The notes: generated from the sequence alone by a model not told the origin. DNA of 64,000 nucleotides from Rossellomorea vietnamensis (GCF_008180615.1 NZ_VTEH01000010.1:39610-103609), one strand, 5' to 3'; positions 9,414 through 19,067 are shown, numbered from the stretch's first letter. Translations and numbers: made by a program.

Positions 9414-9440
9414 AGTGTTTAGGGGAAAAGGGAATTACAA

Positions 9441-9474
9441 GATGAAAGCTCTCTGGGCTTTCATCTTTTTTTAA
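9441..9474 (+). terminator. Terminator of the wal operon
   Basis: GATGAAAGC-TCTCTG-GGCTTTCATC followed by seven T, 28 bp after walJ. Confidence 0.85.
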
Positions 9475-9479
9475 TTTTT

Positions 9480-9807
9480 GGGGATGAATCAAAGAGTAAA
9501 TAACGCAAAAAGTGCTGAATTACTATCTATGCTGCTCTATAGGCACGGGAGTGGAAGGACTATGTATCCTGAGATGAATCAACGCCTGCCCCGCGGAGCT
9601 GTGAAACTGAGGCGAAGATCCATTATCGAATAACGGTAAGTAAAAAATACAGTAAATATTAGAACTTTTTTTCTAAAAGAAACGCTCTCCAAGTGGATAA
9701 ATCCCAAAATATTTTATAAAATGAAAGCAAATTTCCATTTTACCTGACTATATTTTTGATTATGAAGGAAAAATATTAAAGATGTAGAGGAAAGGATGTA
9801 GCAGCAG
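9480..9807. other. walJ-htrC intergenic region
   Basis: No protein gene that I can defend. A 23-codon frame (ATG 9562 to TAA 9633) has GGAAGG upstream and encodes a basic peptide; it could be chance. The last 150 bp are AT-rich and should hold the htrC promoter. Confidence 0.4.
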
Positions 9808-11028
9808 ATGGGTTATTATGACCAAGATTATGAAAATACAAGATCCAGACAGAAAGGAAACCGCGGCGGCTATTTCCTTGCAAGCCTTGTCGGGATTATA
9901 TTAGGGGCAGTTCTCGTTATTGTGGCACTGCCAAAATTGGCTGATTGGGATGTACTTCCGTATAATCCGGGCAGCAATTTGGCTGAAACAGATGAAAACT
10001 ATCATAACGGCCAAAACGGGGAAAGCAGGAACCTTTCCGTAAATGTCACGACAGATGTGACGGAAGCTGTTCAGAAAGCTGAAGATTCTGTCGTAGGGAT
10101 TAGTAATATTCGTTCACAGAGCTTTTGGGAACAAACGGGCCAAGAGGCTGGAACTGGATCTGGGGTCATCTATAAGAAAGCTGGTGGGAAAGCATACATA
10201 GCCACAAACTATCATGTTATCCAAGATGCTGACCAGCTTGAAGTAACACTTTCAGATGGCACAAAGCTCCCTGCACAGTTAAGAGGCGGTGATGTCTGGA
10301 CAGACCTTGCTGTTCTGGAAGTAGAGGCAGCAGAAATTGAAGCTGTAGCTGAATTCGGTAATTCAGATGAGCTCAGGACGGGTGAGCCGGTTCTTGCTAT
10401 AGGAAACCCGCTAGGACTGGCATTTTCAGGATCAGTTACACAAGGGATCATTTCAGGTCTTGAGCGTACGATTCCTGTTGATGTGAATCAGGATGGAATG
10501 GAAGACTGGCAGGCAGAGGTCATCCAAACCGATGCAGCCATCAACCCGGGTAACTCTGGCGGGGCGTTGGTCAATATCGCCGGTCAGCTAATCGGAATCA
10601 ATTCTATGAAGATAGCCCAGGAAGCAGTCGAGGGGATCGGCCTTGCGATTCCGATCAATGCAGCACAGCCCATTATAGAGGATCTTGAAGAATTTGGTGA
10701 AGTTAAACGCCCGGCAATGGGAGTTTCCTTGGAAAATGTCAATGAAATTACAGCATATCACCAGCAGGAAACGCTGAAACTTCCTGAAGAGATTAAAGAC
10801 GGCGTAATGGTCCGGCAAGTTGTACCAAACTCTCCTGCGGCTCAAGCGGGACTTCAGGAATTGGATGTCATCGTGGAGCTTGATGGTGAGAAAATCACCG
10901 ATATCATCCAGCTTCGCAAGCATCTTTATAATGAAAAAGAAGTCGGCGATCAAATGGAAGTGACAATATACAGAAATGGCGAGCAGCAAAAAGTTCAAAT
11001 GAAGCTTACGGATGAATCTCGTCTATAA
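9808..11028 (+). CDS. htrC: HtrA-family serine protease HtrC
   Basis: Membrane-anchored HtrA/DegP-type quality-control protease, 406 residues. TM anchor at about 23-42; trypsin-like domain at about 75-290 with triad H136 (NYHVI), D166 (TDLAVL) and S250 (GNSGG); C-terminal PDZ domain at about 300-400 (SPAAQAGLQELDVI). It lies directly after walJ, the position of yyxA/htrC in B. subtilis, which is why I use that symbol rather than htrA or htrB. Confidence 0.92.
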   Translation: MGYYDQDYENTRSRQKGNRGGYFLASLVGIILGAVLVIVALPKLADWDVLPYNPGSNLAETDENYHNGQNGESRNLSVNVTTDVTEAVQKAEDSVVGISNIRSQSFWEQTGQEAGTGSGVIYKKAGGKAYIATNYHVIQDADQLEVTLSDGTKLPAQLRGGDVWTDLAVLEVEAAEIEAVAEFGNSDELRTGEPVLAIGNPLGLAFSGSVTQGIISGLERTIPVDVNQDGMEDWQAEVIQTDAAINPGNSGGALVNIAGQLIGINSMKIAQEAVEGIGLAIPINAAQPIIEDLEEFGEVKRPAMGVSLENVNEITAYHQQETLKLPEEIKDGVMVRQVVPNSPAAQAGLQELDVIVELDGEKITDIIQLRKHLYNEKEVGDQMEVTIYRNGEQQKVQMKLTDESRL

Positions 11029-11040
11029 TGTGGATAACTT

Positions 11041-11078
11041 AAAAGCAGGAAGGTGCCCAGCACTTTCCTGCTTTATTT
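11041..11078 (+). terminator. Terminator of htrC
   Basis: AAAGCAGGAAGGTG and CACTTTCCTGCTTT around CCCAG, followed by ATTTTTT. Confidence 0.85.
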
Positions 11079-11147
11079 TTTAATGATATGATGACTTGTG
11101 GATAAATTAATAAGAAAATGGACCAAGTTTAGAGTGGAGGGAAAGGT

Positions 11148-11306
11148 ATGATCTATTGCTGCATTGAACACGTAGAGCTTGCGATGGACATCATTGTGGA
11201 TGAATATGAAGTTGCTCCAAAATTAGAACAATTAACAGCTGAGCAAAACTTATCCACAACTTGTGAATATTGCGATAAAACAGCAGAATATATAGTGGCG
11301 AACTAA
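11148..11306 (+). CDS. Small CxxH/CxxC protein
   Basis: A 52-residue protein too short for ordinary gene calling. It has two probable metal-binding knuckles, C5-x2-H8 (CIEH) and C39-x2-C42 (CEYC), the pattern of the CxxH/CxxC family (TIGR04129). GGAGGGAAAGG lies just before the ATG. It sits between htrC and rlmH, the usual place for this family in Bacillus, and the DnaA-box cluster runs through it. Function unknown; zinc binding is inferred. Confidence 0.85.
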   Translation: MIYCCIEHVELAMDIIVDEYEVAPKLEQLTAEQNLSTTCEYCDKTAEYIVAN

Positions 11307-11400
11307 TATTCCCATACGATATGTGGATAGTAATTGTGGATATGTGTATAACTTTTGTGGATAACGTGTTTGTAAATCGGTTGTAAAGTGAGTGTGAATT

Positions 11401-11880
11401 GTGAATATCTCAATTGTAACGGTTGGTAAATTAAAAGAAAAATATCTCAAGCAAGGAATCGATGAATATTTAAAACGTCTGAGTGCATACGCCAAAGTTG
11501 AAGTCATTGAGGTTTCCGACGAAAAAGCACCAGAAGAATTAAGTGAAACGGAAATGATTCAGGTCAAAGGAAAAGAGGGCGAGCGGATTCTGGCCAAAAT
11601 CTCCCCGGATGCCCATGTCATTGCATTGGCGATCGAAGGGAAAATGAGAACCTCCGAGGACCTGGCTGATAACCTGGACAAGCTTGCGACATATGGGAAA
11701 AGTAAAGTTGCTTTCGTTATAGGCGGCTCTCTTGGATTGAGTGATGAGGTATTAAAGCGGTCTAACGAGACTCTTTCTTTCTCGAAGATGACCTTTCCCC
11801 ATCAGTTGATGAGGCTGATACTGGTTGAGCAGGTTTATAGGGCTTTTCGGATTAATCGGGGGGAACCGTACCATAAATAG
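11401..11880 (+). CDS. rlmH: 23S rRNA pseudouridine-1915 N3-methyltransferase RlmH
   Basis: SPOUT methyltransferase that methylates pseudouridine 1915 of 23S rRNA (helix 69). 159 residues, close to B. subtilis RlmH (YydA) over its full length. The knotted SAM-binding motif is [12 protein letters not shown] and the C-terminus is [10 protein letters not shown]. It starts with GTG, following the alignment [15 protein letters not shown]; a clear Shine-Dalgarno is lacking because the leader is packed with DnaA boxes. Confidence 0.96.
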   Translation: MNISIVTVGKLKEKYLKQGIDEYLKRLSAYAKVEVIEVSDEKAPEELSETEMIQVKGKEGERILAKISPDAHVIALAIEGKMRTSEDLADNLDKLATYGKSKVAFVIGGSLGLSDEVLKRSNETLSFSKMTFPHQLMRLILVEQVYRAFRINRGEPYHK

Positions 11881-11940
11881 TAATGAAAAAAGGGCACTGA
11901 AGTAATTCAAGATAGGTAAATATAAATACTACTACGATTA

Positions 11941-11969
11941 AAACGGCATGAATACAGCCGTTTTTTTAT
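11941..11969 (+). terminator. Terminator of rlmH
   Basis: AAAACGGC and GCCGTTTTTTT around ATGAATACA, 60 bp after rlmH. Confidence 0.85.
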
Positions 11970-12100
11970 TTCCCACTATCTTGTTGTAATCCTTAGACTT
12001 TTACAGAGGACAGTTTGTAACAAATAGCTTTGAACTTAGGCATTTAGTTTTAATCTCAGGGAAAGCTAGACTAAAACTACTCTCAGAGGTGACTTAAACT

Positions 12101-12874
12101 TTGCAAAGGTTAAGCAGGTTAGCTGCAATTCTTATACTATGTTCGCCAATATTCTCCTCCAGCCATCCAGAAGCAAGTATGCAGCCGAAAGTAGAAGAAC
12201 ATGAGGTTTTAGCCATTCAAGTATCTCGTTCAAACGGAGGAAGCCGGACATTCAAATTTAACGATGGATATGAAGAAGTCATCATAAATAAGATTGTTAA
12301 TTGGATCAATACATCTAGTTCTGCAGAAAGACCAACCGAGTTAGAATTAAATCAGACTCCTCTCTCAAAAATCAAAATAAGAATGAAAAACGGAGAAATT
12401 GCAACTATTGAGCCTGCCTATCATTGTATTTATGAAAAACAAGCGAAGAATTGTATCCTAGCTGATGGCGAGGTTATACTTACGAAAAGTAAAATAAAAG
12501 TCCGATTGAATTCAGTAGAATTGTTTGATTGGCTTTTAGTTGGGTGGAAATTTGAGAGTGTGGGTGCTCCCAAAGAAGAATTACTTGAAGAAACCTTATA
12601 TACAAGGTATTTCAATTATCTAAACAACACTTATTCGGACTTTATTATGTGTCCAGCAATAGATAAAATTGAACGAATTAATGGTGATACAAGAAGACAT
12701 ATTATCCATGCCAGTGCGTTAAATTATGGCGCACATCATGGTGATGTACCTTATGATAGAATTCGTATTACCTTGACAGATACTCCAGAAGAGGGAGTGG
12801 AAATAAATAGAGTTATTACTGAAAAAGCTGTTTCTCGAAAAGAAAGTCTTCTTCAATGCAGGCGGGGAAATTAA
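12101..12874 (+). CDS. Secreted protein of unknown function
   Basis: 257 residues, starting with TTG; AGAGGTGA lies 9 bp upstream. An N-terminal hydrophobic stretch (about 6-20) looks like a signal peptide. I do not recognise the rest: it has mixed alpha/beta composition, two cysteines (CIYEKQAKNC) about 10 residues apart and two more near the C-terminus. It stands alone between the rlmH terminator and the terminator of the minus-strand iron operon, so context gives no clue. Its codon use is more AT-rich than its neighbours, which could mean late acquisition. Confidence 0.75.
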   Translation: MQRLSRLAAILILCSPIFSSSHPEASMQPKVEEHEVLAIQVSRSNGGSRTFKFNDGYEEVIINKIVNWINTSSSAERPTELELNQTPLSKIKIRMKNGEIATIEPAYHCIYEKQAKNCILADGEVILTKSKIKVRLNSVELFDWLLVGWKFESVGAPKEELLEETLYTRYFNYLNNTYSDFIMCPAIDKIERINGDTRRHIIHASALNYGAHHGDVPYDRIRITLTDTPEEGVEINRVITEKAVSRKESLLQCRRGN

Positions 12875-12941
12875 AAACATCTATCTGATAACTGTAAACT
12901 AAAAGACTTCATTATGGTGAATACCAGGAGTCCTTAAAAAC

Positions 12942-12995
12942 AAAAAAGGCTGCGAAAACCATCCTTTATAAAGAGGGTTATCCGCAACCTTTTAA
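12942..12995. terminator. Shared terminator, iron operon / 12.1-kb gene
   Basis: AAAAGG...AACC pairs with GGTT...CCTTTT, with T-tracts suited to the minus strand. It separates two convergent transcripts. Confidence 0.75.
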
Positions 12996-13002
12996 AAACC
13001 AT

Positions 13003-13821
13003 TTAATTAGTAACCAACTGCCTATTCACATGATGTCTTCCAATCGGCACCACAGTAGGAGATCCTGCAACAGGATCTTCCACTACCGTGCAATGAAGCC
13101 CGAAAATATCCTCTATCAGACTGCTTGTAACAACCTCTTTCGGCGCTCCCTCTGCAACAAGCTTCCCTTTATGAAGAGCAAAAATATGGTCTGCATACCG
13201 TGCTGATAGGTTGATATCATGGAGAACCATGACAATGGTGGTTCCGCGCTTTTGGTTAAGATCTGTCAGCAGATCAAGTATTTCGACTTGATAGGTGATA
13301 TCTAAATATGTTGTCGGCTCATCCAGAAACAATATGTCTGTTTGTTGTGCCAGCGCCATAGCAATCCAAACACGCTGTCTCTGGCCGCCTGAAAGCTCAT
13401 CAATACTTCTGTCTGCAAATTCAGTGATATTCATAATTTCCATTGCCTCGGCAACAGCTTCATAATCCTGCTTTGTCCACCCTTTTAAAAACGTTTGGTG
13501 TGGATATCTTCCTCGCCCAACTAAATCGGCAACCGTTATCCCCTCTGGAACAATCGGTGATTGCGGCAGAAGTCCCAGGACACGGGCCAGCTGTTTAGGG
13601 GGGATCTTATTGATGGGTTTCCCGTCCAACGTAACCTGCCCCGAAGTTGGTTTAATAAGTCTGGCCATCGTTTTTAGCAGTGTAGACTTCCCGCAGCCAT
13701 TAGCTCCGATAATCACGCTTATTTTATTATTTGGGATGGAAAGGCTGACATCATGCAAAATAGTTCTATCATCGTAGCCAGCTGTAATCCCTTCAGATTT
13801 AAAAGTATGAGTTGGTATCAT
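13003..13821 (-). CDS. Iron-siderophore ABC transporter, ATPase
   Basis: FecE/FhuC-type ATP-binding subunit, 272 residues. Walker A GANGCGKS at 39-46, signature LSGGQ at about 143-147, Walker B ILFLDEPT, and an H-loop at VLHDINLS. It is the last gene of a four-gene operon and overlaps the preceding permease gene by one base. Energises siderophore uptake through the two permeases. Confidence 0.95.
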   Translation of the reverse strand: MIPTHTFKSEGITAGYDDRTILHDVSLSIPNNKISVIIGANGCGKSTLLKTMARLIKPTSGQVTLDGKPINKIPPKQLARVLGLLPQSPIVPEGITVADLVGRGRYPHQTFLKGWTKQDYEAVAEAMEIMNITEFADRSIDELSGGQRQRVWIAMALAQQTDILFLDEPTTYLDITYQVEILDLLTDLNQKRGTTIVMVLHDINLSARYADHIFALHKGKLVAEGAPKEVVTSSLIEDIFGLHCTVVEDPVAGSPTVVPIGRHHVNRQLVTN

Positions 13822-14858
13822 TATAAATCCCCCTTTCGATTCATTCGAATGAGCAAGTAGATAAGATAAGGTGCGCCTAAAATGCCTGTGATGACACCTA
13901 CGGGATATCGGGCAACGAAAGCGAACTGTCCAATAAGGTCGGCTCCTAGTACTAAAACGATCCCAATAAGCCCTGCTGGAATGAGAGGTGAAAATCCCAC
14001 ACCTACCAGTCTCTTGGCGATGGGCCCTGAAAGGAATGCCACAAAGGCAATGGGTCCTGTTGCAGCAGTAGCCAATGCAATCATAAGGACCGAACTGATT
14101 ATTAGTACAAGTCTTGTCTTATCTGTATGGATTCCAAGTGATGTTGCTGCTTGCTCGCCTAGTTCCAGCATCTCTAGTTGTTTCCCAAAGACGAGGATAA
14201 TAGGCGCGCAGATTAGAACGATAAAGATAAGAGGGTAAAGAGTCTCCATCTTCGCTCCATTTAAACTTCCGCTCAGCCACCTCATGGCAGTAGGAATATC
14301 GTGGTGCTGCCCAATGAGCAATAGATAGGAAATGACGGCATCCAGCATCGCTTGAATTCCGATTCCCACTAATATTAAACGACCGATTGAAAACGAAGTT
14401 CCCTTTGATAGGAAAAAAATGATGACTACTGCAGTAAGTCCTCCGATAACAGATGCAATAGAAACAACCATATTGCTGGCTTGAAGAACTATGATACAAA
14501 ACACAGCCGCAGCACTGGAACCAGCTGTAATCCCGATTACATTCGGGTTAGCCAAAGGATTGCGTAACATGGTTTGAAAGACGGTTCCCGCAACCCCGAA
14601 AGCGAAACCGGCAAAAACACCGGCAATCATTCTTGGCAGCCGGATTGTTCCAACTGCAAAGGATACCCCTTTGACTTCCTCGCCCAGAAGAACCCGCAAG
14701 ACATCCTGAACGGGATAGATCGTATTCCCAAGCATCAGCATCGTGCAGCAAAGCGCAAAGGAGATGATGGCGAGTAAGGAAGTAACGAATACGAAACGGC
14801 GGCGTCTCTTTATTCTGCCTGTCATAATAGTATTTAATGTAGTGGATTCATTCATCAT
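13821..14858 (-). CDS. Iron-siderophore ABC transporter, permease 2
   Basis: FecCD-family (BtuC-like) permease, 345 residues, about nine to ten TM helices. The family motif RLPRMIAGVFAGFAFGVAG is near residue 60. Overlaps the upstream permease by 4 bp and the downstream ATPase gene by one base, so the three are translationally coupled. Forms the membrane channel with the neighbouring permease. Confidence 0.95.
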   Translation of the reverse strand: MMNESTTLNTIMTGRIKRRRRFVFVTSLLAIISFALCCTMLMLGNTIYPVQDVLRVLLGEEVKGVSFAVGTIRLPRMIAGVFAGFAFGVAGTVFQTMLRNPLANPNVIGITAGSSAAAVFCIIVLQASNMVVSIASVIGGLTAVVIIFFLSKGTSFSIGRLILVGIGIQAMLDAVISYLLLIGQHHDIPTAMRWLSGSLNGAKMETLYPLIFIVLICAPIILVFGKQLEMLELGEQAATSLGIHTDKTRLVLIISSVLMIALATAATGPIAFVAFLSGPIAKRLVGVGFSPLIPAGLIGIVLVLGADLIGQFAFVARYPVGVITGILGAPYLIYLLIRMNRKGDL

Positions 14859-15889
14859 AAGGCACGCATTTTCGCTTTCATAGTTAGTAAAATTAAGATA
14901 GGGGCCCCAATAAAGGCTGTAACGACACCGACTTCTAACTCACCAGGACTGCCGAGAAGTCTGCCGCTTACATCAGCAAGCGTTAAAACAATAGCGCCTG
15001 TAAGTGCTGACATCGGTATAACAAAGCGTAAATCAGGACCGATCATGAGACGGATCCAGTGAGGGGCTAACAACCCGATAAAGCCAATTGGGCCTGCTAA
15101 TGCTGTTGTTACGCCGCACAATAAAACACCGCCAAATGAAGCGATTAGCCGAAGTGTGCCGGTCTGTACGCCAAATCCCTTGGCAACCTCATCTCCTAAA
15201 GCTAAAGCATTCAATGCTGGTGCGGTAAATAATGCGATAAGTAAGCCGAGACCGAGAAAAGGAAAGAAAATGGAGATGGAATCCCAGTTTCCAGCTCCGA
15301 CACTGCCTACTTGCCAGAATCTGAATTGGTCCATAACGCTTGAGCGGGGAATCATAATGGCTATCACAAGAGAGGATAACGCCGCACTTGTAGCAGCCCC
15401 CGCTAAAACGAGTTTAAGGGGCGTGGCACCGCCACTCCCCATTGAACCAATTCCGAAAACAAAAATGGCAGTTATGAATGCTCCTGCTAACGCAAACCAA
15501 ATGTATTGACTAGCAGAACCAATATCAAAAAAAGAGATACCTATAACAACAAATAGTGCTGCTCCTATGTTTACTCCCAATATGCTGGGGTCTGCAATCG
15601 GATTTCGGGTCACGGATTGCATAAGTGCCCCGGAAACCCCCAAGGCAGCTCCACACATCAGACTGAATATTGTCCTGGCAATTCTTTGGCGGACTACATT
15701 GGCTCCATGAGTCTGTACATCAGGGTGGAACAAGCCGTTCATCAGCTCATTCCATCCTACTGTCCGAGACCCAAACGCAAGGGATGCCAATACACAAATA
15801 CCGAGCAGGATAATAGAAAGGATCAAAACTTTAATGAAGTTCTTCGGTAAAATCAACTGCTTATTTTTTGCAACGGACGAAGTGTTCAT
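14855..15889 (-). CDS. Iron-siderophore ABC transporter, permease 1
   Basis: FecCD-family permease, 344 residues, with the paralogous motif RIARTIFSLMCGAALGVSG near residue 67 and about nine TM helices. Start overlaps the stop of the binding-protein gene as TAATG. It heterodimerises with permease 2. Confidence 0.95.
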   Translation of the reverse strand: MNTSSVAKNKQLILPKNFIKVLILSIILLGICVLASLAFGSRTVGWNELMNGLFHPDVQTHGANVVRQRIARTIFSLMCGAALGVSGALMQSVTRNPIADPSILGVNIGAALFVVIGISFFDIGSASQYIWFALAGAFITAIFVFGIGSMGSGGATPLKLVLAGAATSAALSSLVIAIMIPRSSVMDQFRFWQVGSVGAGNWDSISIFFPFLGLGLLIALFTAPALNALALGDEVAKGFGVQTGTLRLIASFGGVLLCGVTTALAGPIGFIGLLAPHWIRLMIGPDLRFVIPMSALTGAIVLTLADVSGRLLGSPGELEVGVVTAFIGAPILILLTMKAKMRAL

Positions 15890-16950
15890 TATTCAACTTT
15901 GCTTACAGCTTCTGAGAGTAATTCCACGTACTCGTCAATTGTGTAATTGATTGAAAGTGTGCTTGGAGTTCCTGCTGCTGCAAGTGGAGTGTTGTCTTCT
16001 ATAACAACTATAGAACCTCTCTCAACTGCTGGAATTTTTCCTAGAATAGGATCAGCCTGAAGGGTTTCAAGTGTATTTTCATTACCATAAGTCACAAATA
16101 CGTCAGCATCATTCAACATATCAGAATTTTCTGCACTTACTTCTATATAGAAGCTGCTGGGATCAATTTCACTTGTAATGCTCTCAGGGTATTCAAATCC
16201 TAACTCAGTAAGGAAAGCACCGCGTGGATCTGTTTCTGAGTAGATATAGAACTTAGATAAATCAGCAGCATCAATACTTACAAATGCAGCCTTTTTACCT
16301 TGAAATTCAGGGTGTTGGCTTGCTTTTTCTTCAATTACTTCTTCTGTGTCAGCAATCAACTGCTTCCCTTCTTCTTCCAATCCCATACCGATTGAGTTGT
16401 AAGTAACTTGTTCTCTCCATGAAGCGACCCAAGGGCTCGTTTGATAAGCAACCACAGGAGCGATTTGGCTTAATGTATCATATTCTTCTTGAGTAATGCC
16501 TGAATATGCTGCAAGAATGACATCTGGATTAGCGTCTGAAATTGCTTCAAAGTCTAAACCATCAGTATCTTGGAAGATGTTAGGGTTTTCTTCGCCAAGC
16601 TCTTCTAACTTTTCTGCAGTCCAAGGCAGCATTCCGCTATCATCTTGAACGCCGTAGTTTGCAGCAGAAAATCCTACCGGTACAACACCAAGAGCAAGAG
16701 CGACATCATGATTTGACCATGCAACCGTAGCGACACGTTCAGGTTTCTCTTCAATTGTCGTTTCTCCAAATGCATGTTGGATCACAATCGGATATTCCGC
16801 AGCTGCTTCTTCCGTTTCAGTTGTTTCTGTATTAGATTCTTCAGCCGAATCAGACCCGGAATCTTCATTCTGCTGATTGGAACAACCAGCTGCCATCAGC
16901 ATAGCAATAAGTAATAATGAGAAGAATGAGAATTTTCGTTTCATAAGCAT
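15889..16950 (-). CDS. Iron-siderophore binding lipoprotein
   Basis: Periplasmic-binding-protein-like lipoprotein, 353 residues. Signal peptide with lipobox AAGC near residue 23, a low-complexity acidic linker (about 27-48), then two lobes of the FepB/FecB type III fold (PERVATVAWSNHDVALALG; NPDVILAAYSG). It is the first gene of the operon and captures ferric siderophore at the cell surface. A perfect Fur box lies 32 bp upstream. The exact siderophore cannot be told from the sequence. Confidence 0.95.
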   Translation of the reverse strand: MLMKRKFSFFSLLLIAMLMAAGCSNQQNEDSGSDSAEESNTETTETEEAAAEYPIVIQHAFGETTIEEKPERVATVAWSNHDVALALGVVPVGFSAANYGVQDDSGMLPWTAEKLEELGEENPNIFQDTDGLDFEAISDANPDVILAAYSGITQEEYDTLSQIAPVVAYQTSPWVASWREQVTYNSIGMGLEEEGKQLIADTEEVIEEKASQHPEFQGKKAAFVSIDAADLSKFYIYSETDPRGAFLTELGFEYPESITSEIDPSSFYIEVSAENSDMLNDADVFVTYGNENTLETLQADPILGKIPAVERGSIVVIEDNTPLAAAGTPSTLSINYTIDEYVELLSEAVSKVE

Positions 16951-16981
16951 TTTATGTATCCATCCTTACTATGAGTGTAGT

Positions 16982-16996
16982 TGATAATAATTATCA
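16982..16996 (-). promoter_or_regulatory. Fur box of the siderophore operon
   Basis: TGATAATAATTATCA is a perfect 7-1-7 Bacillus Fur box. It lies just downstream of the -10 region, where bound Fur would block transcription when iron is plentiful. Confidence 0.95.
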
Positions 16997-17004
16997 CTAT
17001 CAAT

Positions 17005-17033
17005 ACTGTATAATCTCTTTATAAGAATGTCAA
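17005..17033 (-). promoter_or_regulatory. Sigma-A promoter of the siderophore operon
   Basis: On the minus strand TTGACA (17033-17028), 17 bp, TACAGT (17010-17005). The Fur box begins 9 bp further on. Confidence 0.75.
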
Positions 17034-17166
17034 CAAAATATTCAGTACTTTGCAGATTGGAACACTGCGTATTAGTATCCATTGGTATATATGTGCAACT
17101 TAAGAAATGAGGATGATCTGAGGTACTCTTGTGTGAATTAGATTAAATCCGTTAAAAAAGCAAAAT

Positions 17167-17200
17167 AATCCCCCTCATGGTTGAAGGGGATTTAAGTTTT
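17167..17200. terminator. Orphan terminator-like hairpin
   Basis: AATCCCC and GGGGATTT around CTCATGGTTGAA, followed by a T-rich run on the plus strand. No plus-strand gene ends nearby. Confidence 0.5.
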
Positions 17201-17242
17201 TATACTTAAAAATCTCACAGTTTCATATTTGAACCAAACCCA

Positions 17243-17345
17243 CCGGTCAAATGTTCCAAAAAGAATAAAAGGGTAAGACTGCCTTGACTCTACCTCTTTG
17301 GAACATTTGCCTGTCGGGGCTGATCAAGGCGTTTGCGCTTTTTTT
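17243..17345. repeat. R element, copy 2
   Basis: Reverse-orientation copy. Central arms GTTCCAAA and TTTGGAAC differ from the CCCCGGAGAA arms of other copies but remain complementary; the flank TTTGCCTGTCGGGGCTGATC is conserved. Confidence 0.75.
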
Positions 17346-17347
17346 GC

Positions 17348-17470
17348 AATCCAGCTCCAGCGCCCAGCCCCTCGTGGTCAAATAACCCCCGGAGAATAAA
17401 AGGAAAGACCGCCTTTTATTCTCCGGAGAACATTTGCCTGTCGGGGCTTAACAGGGCGCTTTCGCTTTAT
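17348..17470. repeat. R element, copy 3
   Basis: Reverse-orientation, near full-length copy: CAGCGCCCAGCCCC at one end and GGGGCTTAACAGGGCGCT at the other, with central arms CTCCGG repeated in inverse. Confidence 0.8.
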
Positions 17471-17472
17471 CT

Positions 17473-17624
17473 CAATCCAGCTCGAAGGTCCCAGCGGCTA
17501 GCAGATTTCGGTCTCTCTCCTTGCGATAAGTCATCATCAACTCACTTTGTTCGTTGTGATTCCTTTATCTCATACGAGAGCCCTAAAATCTGTACGCCGC
17601 TGAGCGGGGCCTTTCCGCTTTTTA
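17473..17624. repeat. S element, copy 1
   Basis: About 150 bp sharing GTCCCAGCGGCTAGC, CTTGCGATAAGTCATCATC, CTTTATCTCATACGAG and GTACGCCGCTGAGCGGGGCC with the copies at 24.6-24.9 kb and 39.15 kb. It abuts the dbpA stop codon, and its GGCCCCGCTCAGCGG hairpin may end that transcript. Confidence 0.75.
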
Positions 17625-19067
17625 TTTAATAGCCTTACTAACCTTTAACTTCTTCCCTTTAACAGTCTCATTCTCCATAGCTTGCAGAACCAGTGAGCCC
17701 TTACCATTCAGGATATCAACATAAGACATTTGGTCATGGATGGTGATAATGCCGATATCGTCTGCGGTGACTCCAGGGATCTTTGCAATCGTTCCGACAA
17801 AATCAACGGCGCGGATCTTCTTCTTTTTCCCGCCGGTGAAGTGAAGTTTCATAATATCTTGATTGATGCGGGCCGTTTTGTTATTTCTTACAACGCGCCT
17901 GCCGCTGAGTTTTTCTTCGAATGCAGCTTTTCCGGCTGCAACTTCCGGATAGCTTGGAGCTTCTATTGCCGGCAGTTCAAAGCCGATGTATCTTTCAATT
18001 GCTTTGATGAACTTTGCTTCATAAGGAGTTGAAAAAGTGATGGCTTTTCCTTTATTTCCGGCACGCCCGGTTCTTCCGGTACGGTGCACATAGCTCTCTT
18101 TTTCCATAGGCACGTCATAGTTGATGACCAGTGTGACATTATCAATATCAATCCCTCTGGCAGCTACATCGGTGGCCACCAGATAGCGAAAGTTCCCCAA
18201 TTTGAAGCCTTCCATGACAGAGAATCTGTCCTCTTGTTCCAGACCGCCATGGAGTCTCTCACATGGATATCCAGCTTTATCGAGTTCTGAGTAAACAGTA
18301 TCGACGTGTTCTTTGGTACGGCAGAAAATCAGGCAGCTGTCAGGATTTTCTACTACCGTGATGTCTTTTAGAAGTGAGATCTTTTCTTCTTCTTTCACTT
18401 CAATCAAGGAGTGCTCAATCGTATCAGCCGTTACTCCGGTTGATTCAATCTCAATCTGAAGAGGATTCTTCATATATTTATGGCAAAGGTTTTCAACGTC
18501 TTTAGGCAGGGTAGCCGAAAAGACCATCGTTACTCGATCGGAAGGCAGCTCATTGATAATTGCTTCCACTTCATCGATAAAACCTCTATTAAGCATTTCA
18601 TCCGCTTCATCAATGATAAGATACTTGATTTTCTCCAGATCCAGCGTTTCTCGTTCAATATGGTCCATGACCCGGCCTGGCGTACCCACGACTACATGAG
18701 TTTTCTGTTTCAGTTCTTCCCTTTGTTTTGAAAAAGGTTCTTTACCATAGACGGCCACTGCTTTAATACGTTTAAACCTTCCGATATTCGTGATATCTTC
18801 CCGGACTTGAACCGCGAGCTCCCTGGTTGGGGTAAGGATTAATGCCTGAGGCTTTTTCTCCTCCCATTCAATCAGGTCGGAAACAGGAATTCCAAAAGAG
18901 GCAGTCTTCCCGCTTCCTGTTTGGGCTTTGACGACCAGATCCTGACTTTCCATTGCAGCTGGAATTACTTTACTTTGCACTTCTGTTGGCGTTTCATATT
19001 TTAAGACAGCTAATGCTCGTTGGATGTCATCACTTACTCTATAATCCGCAAAACTTTTTTTATTCAT
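17622..19067 (-). CDS. dbpA: DEAD-box RNA helicase DbpA
   Basis: ATP-dependent RNA helicase of the DbpA/YxiN group that acts on 23S rRNA during large-subunit assembly. 481 residues: motif I AQTGSGKT (48-55), motif II DEAD (about 153-156), motif III SAT, motif [12 protein letters not shown], and a C-terminal DbpA RNA-recognition domain (about 400-481), which binds 23S hairpin 92 in known members. Length matches B. subtilis YxiN. The ATG has AGGTT upstream. Confidence 0.95.
   Translation of the reverse strand: MNKKSFADYRVSDDIQRALAVLKYETPTEVQSKVIPAAMESQDLVVKAQTGSGKTASFGIPVSDLIEWEEKKPQALILTPTRELAVQVREDITNIGRFKRIKAVAVYGKEPFSKQREELKQKTHVVVGTPGRVMDHIERETLDLEKIKYLIIDEADEMLNRGFIDEVEAIINELPSDRVTMVFSATLPKDVENLCHKYMKNPLQIEIESTGVTADTIEHSLIEVKEEEKISLLKDITVVENPDSCLIFCRTKEHVDTVYSELDKAGYPCERLHGGLEQEDRFSVMEGFKLGNFRYLVATDVAARGIDIDNVTLVINYDVPMEKESYVHRTGRTGRAGNKGKAITFSTPYEAKFIKAIERYIGFELPAIEAPSYPEVAAGKAAFEEKLSGRRVVRNNKTARINQDIMKLHFTGGKKKKIRAVDFVGTIAKIPGVTADDIGIITIHDQMSYVDILNGKGSLVLQAMENETVKGKKLKVSKAIK

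Larger units (their letters stand above)
11029..11364. promoter_or_regulatory. DnaA-box cluster upstream of rlmH
   Basis: Five sites match TTATNCACA perfectly: 11029-11037, 11097-11105, 11343-11351 and 11356-11364 read on the minus strand, and 11250-11258 on the plus strand. Single-mismatch sites lie at 11195, 11322 and 11335. B. subtilis is known to have an oriC-proximal DnaA-box cluster at the equivalent gene (yydA). The cluster spans the small CxxH/CxxC gene and probably titrates DnaA or tunes initiation. Confidence 0.88.

Noticed and set aside
17333-17629. 98-codon frame
   Set aside because: Lies entirely in R and S repeat copies; similar frames appear in other copies by chance (for example 24874-25116 and 39321-39512).
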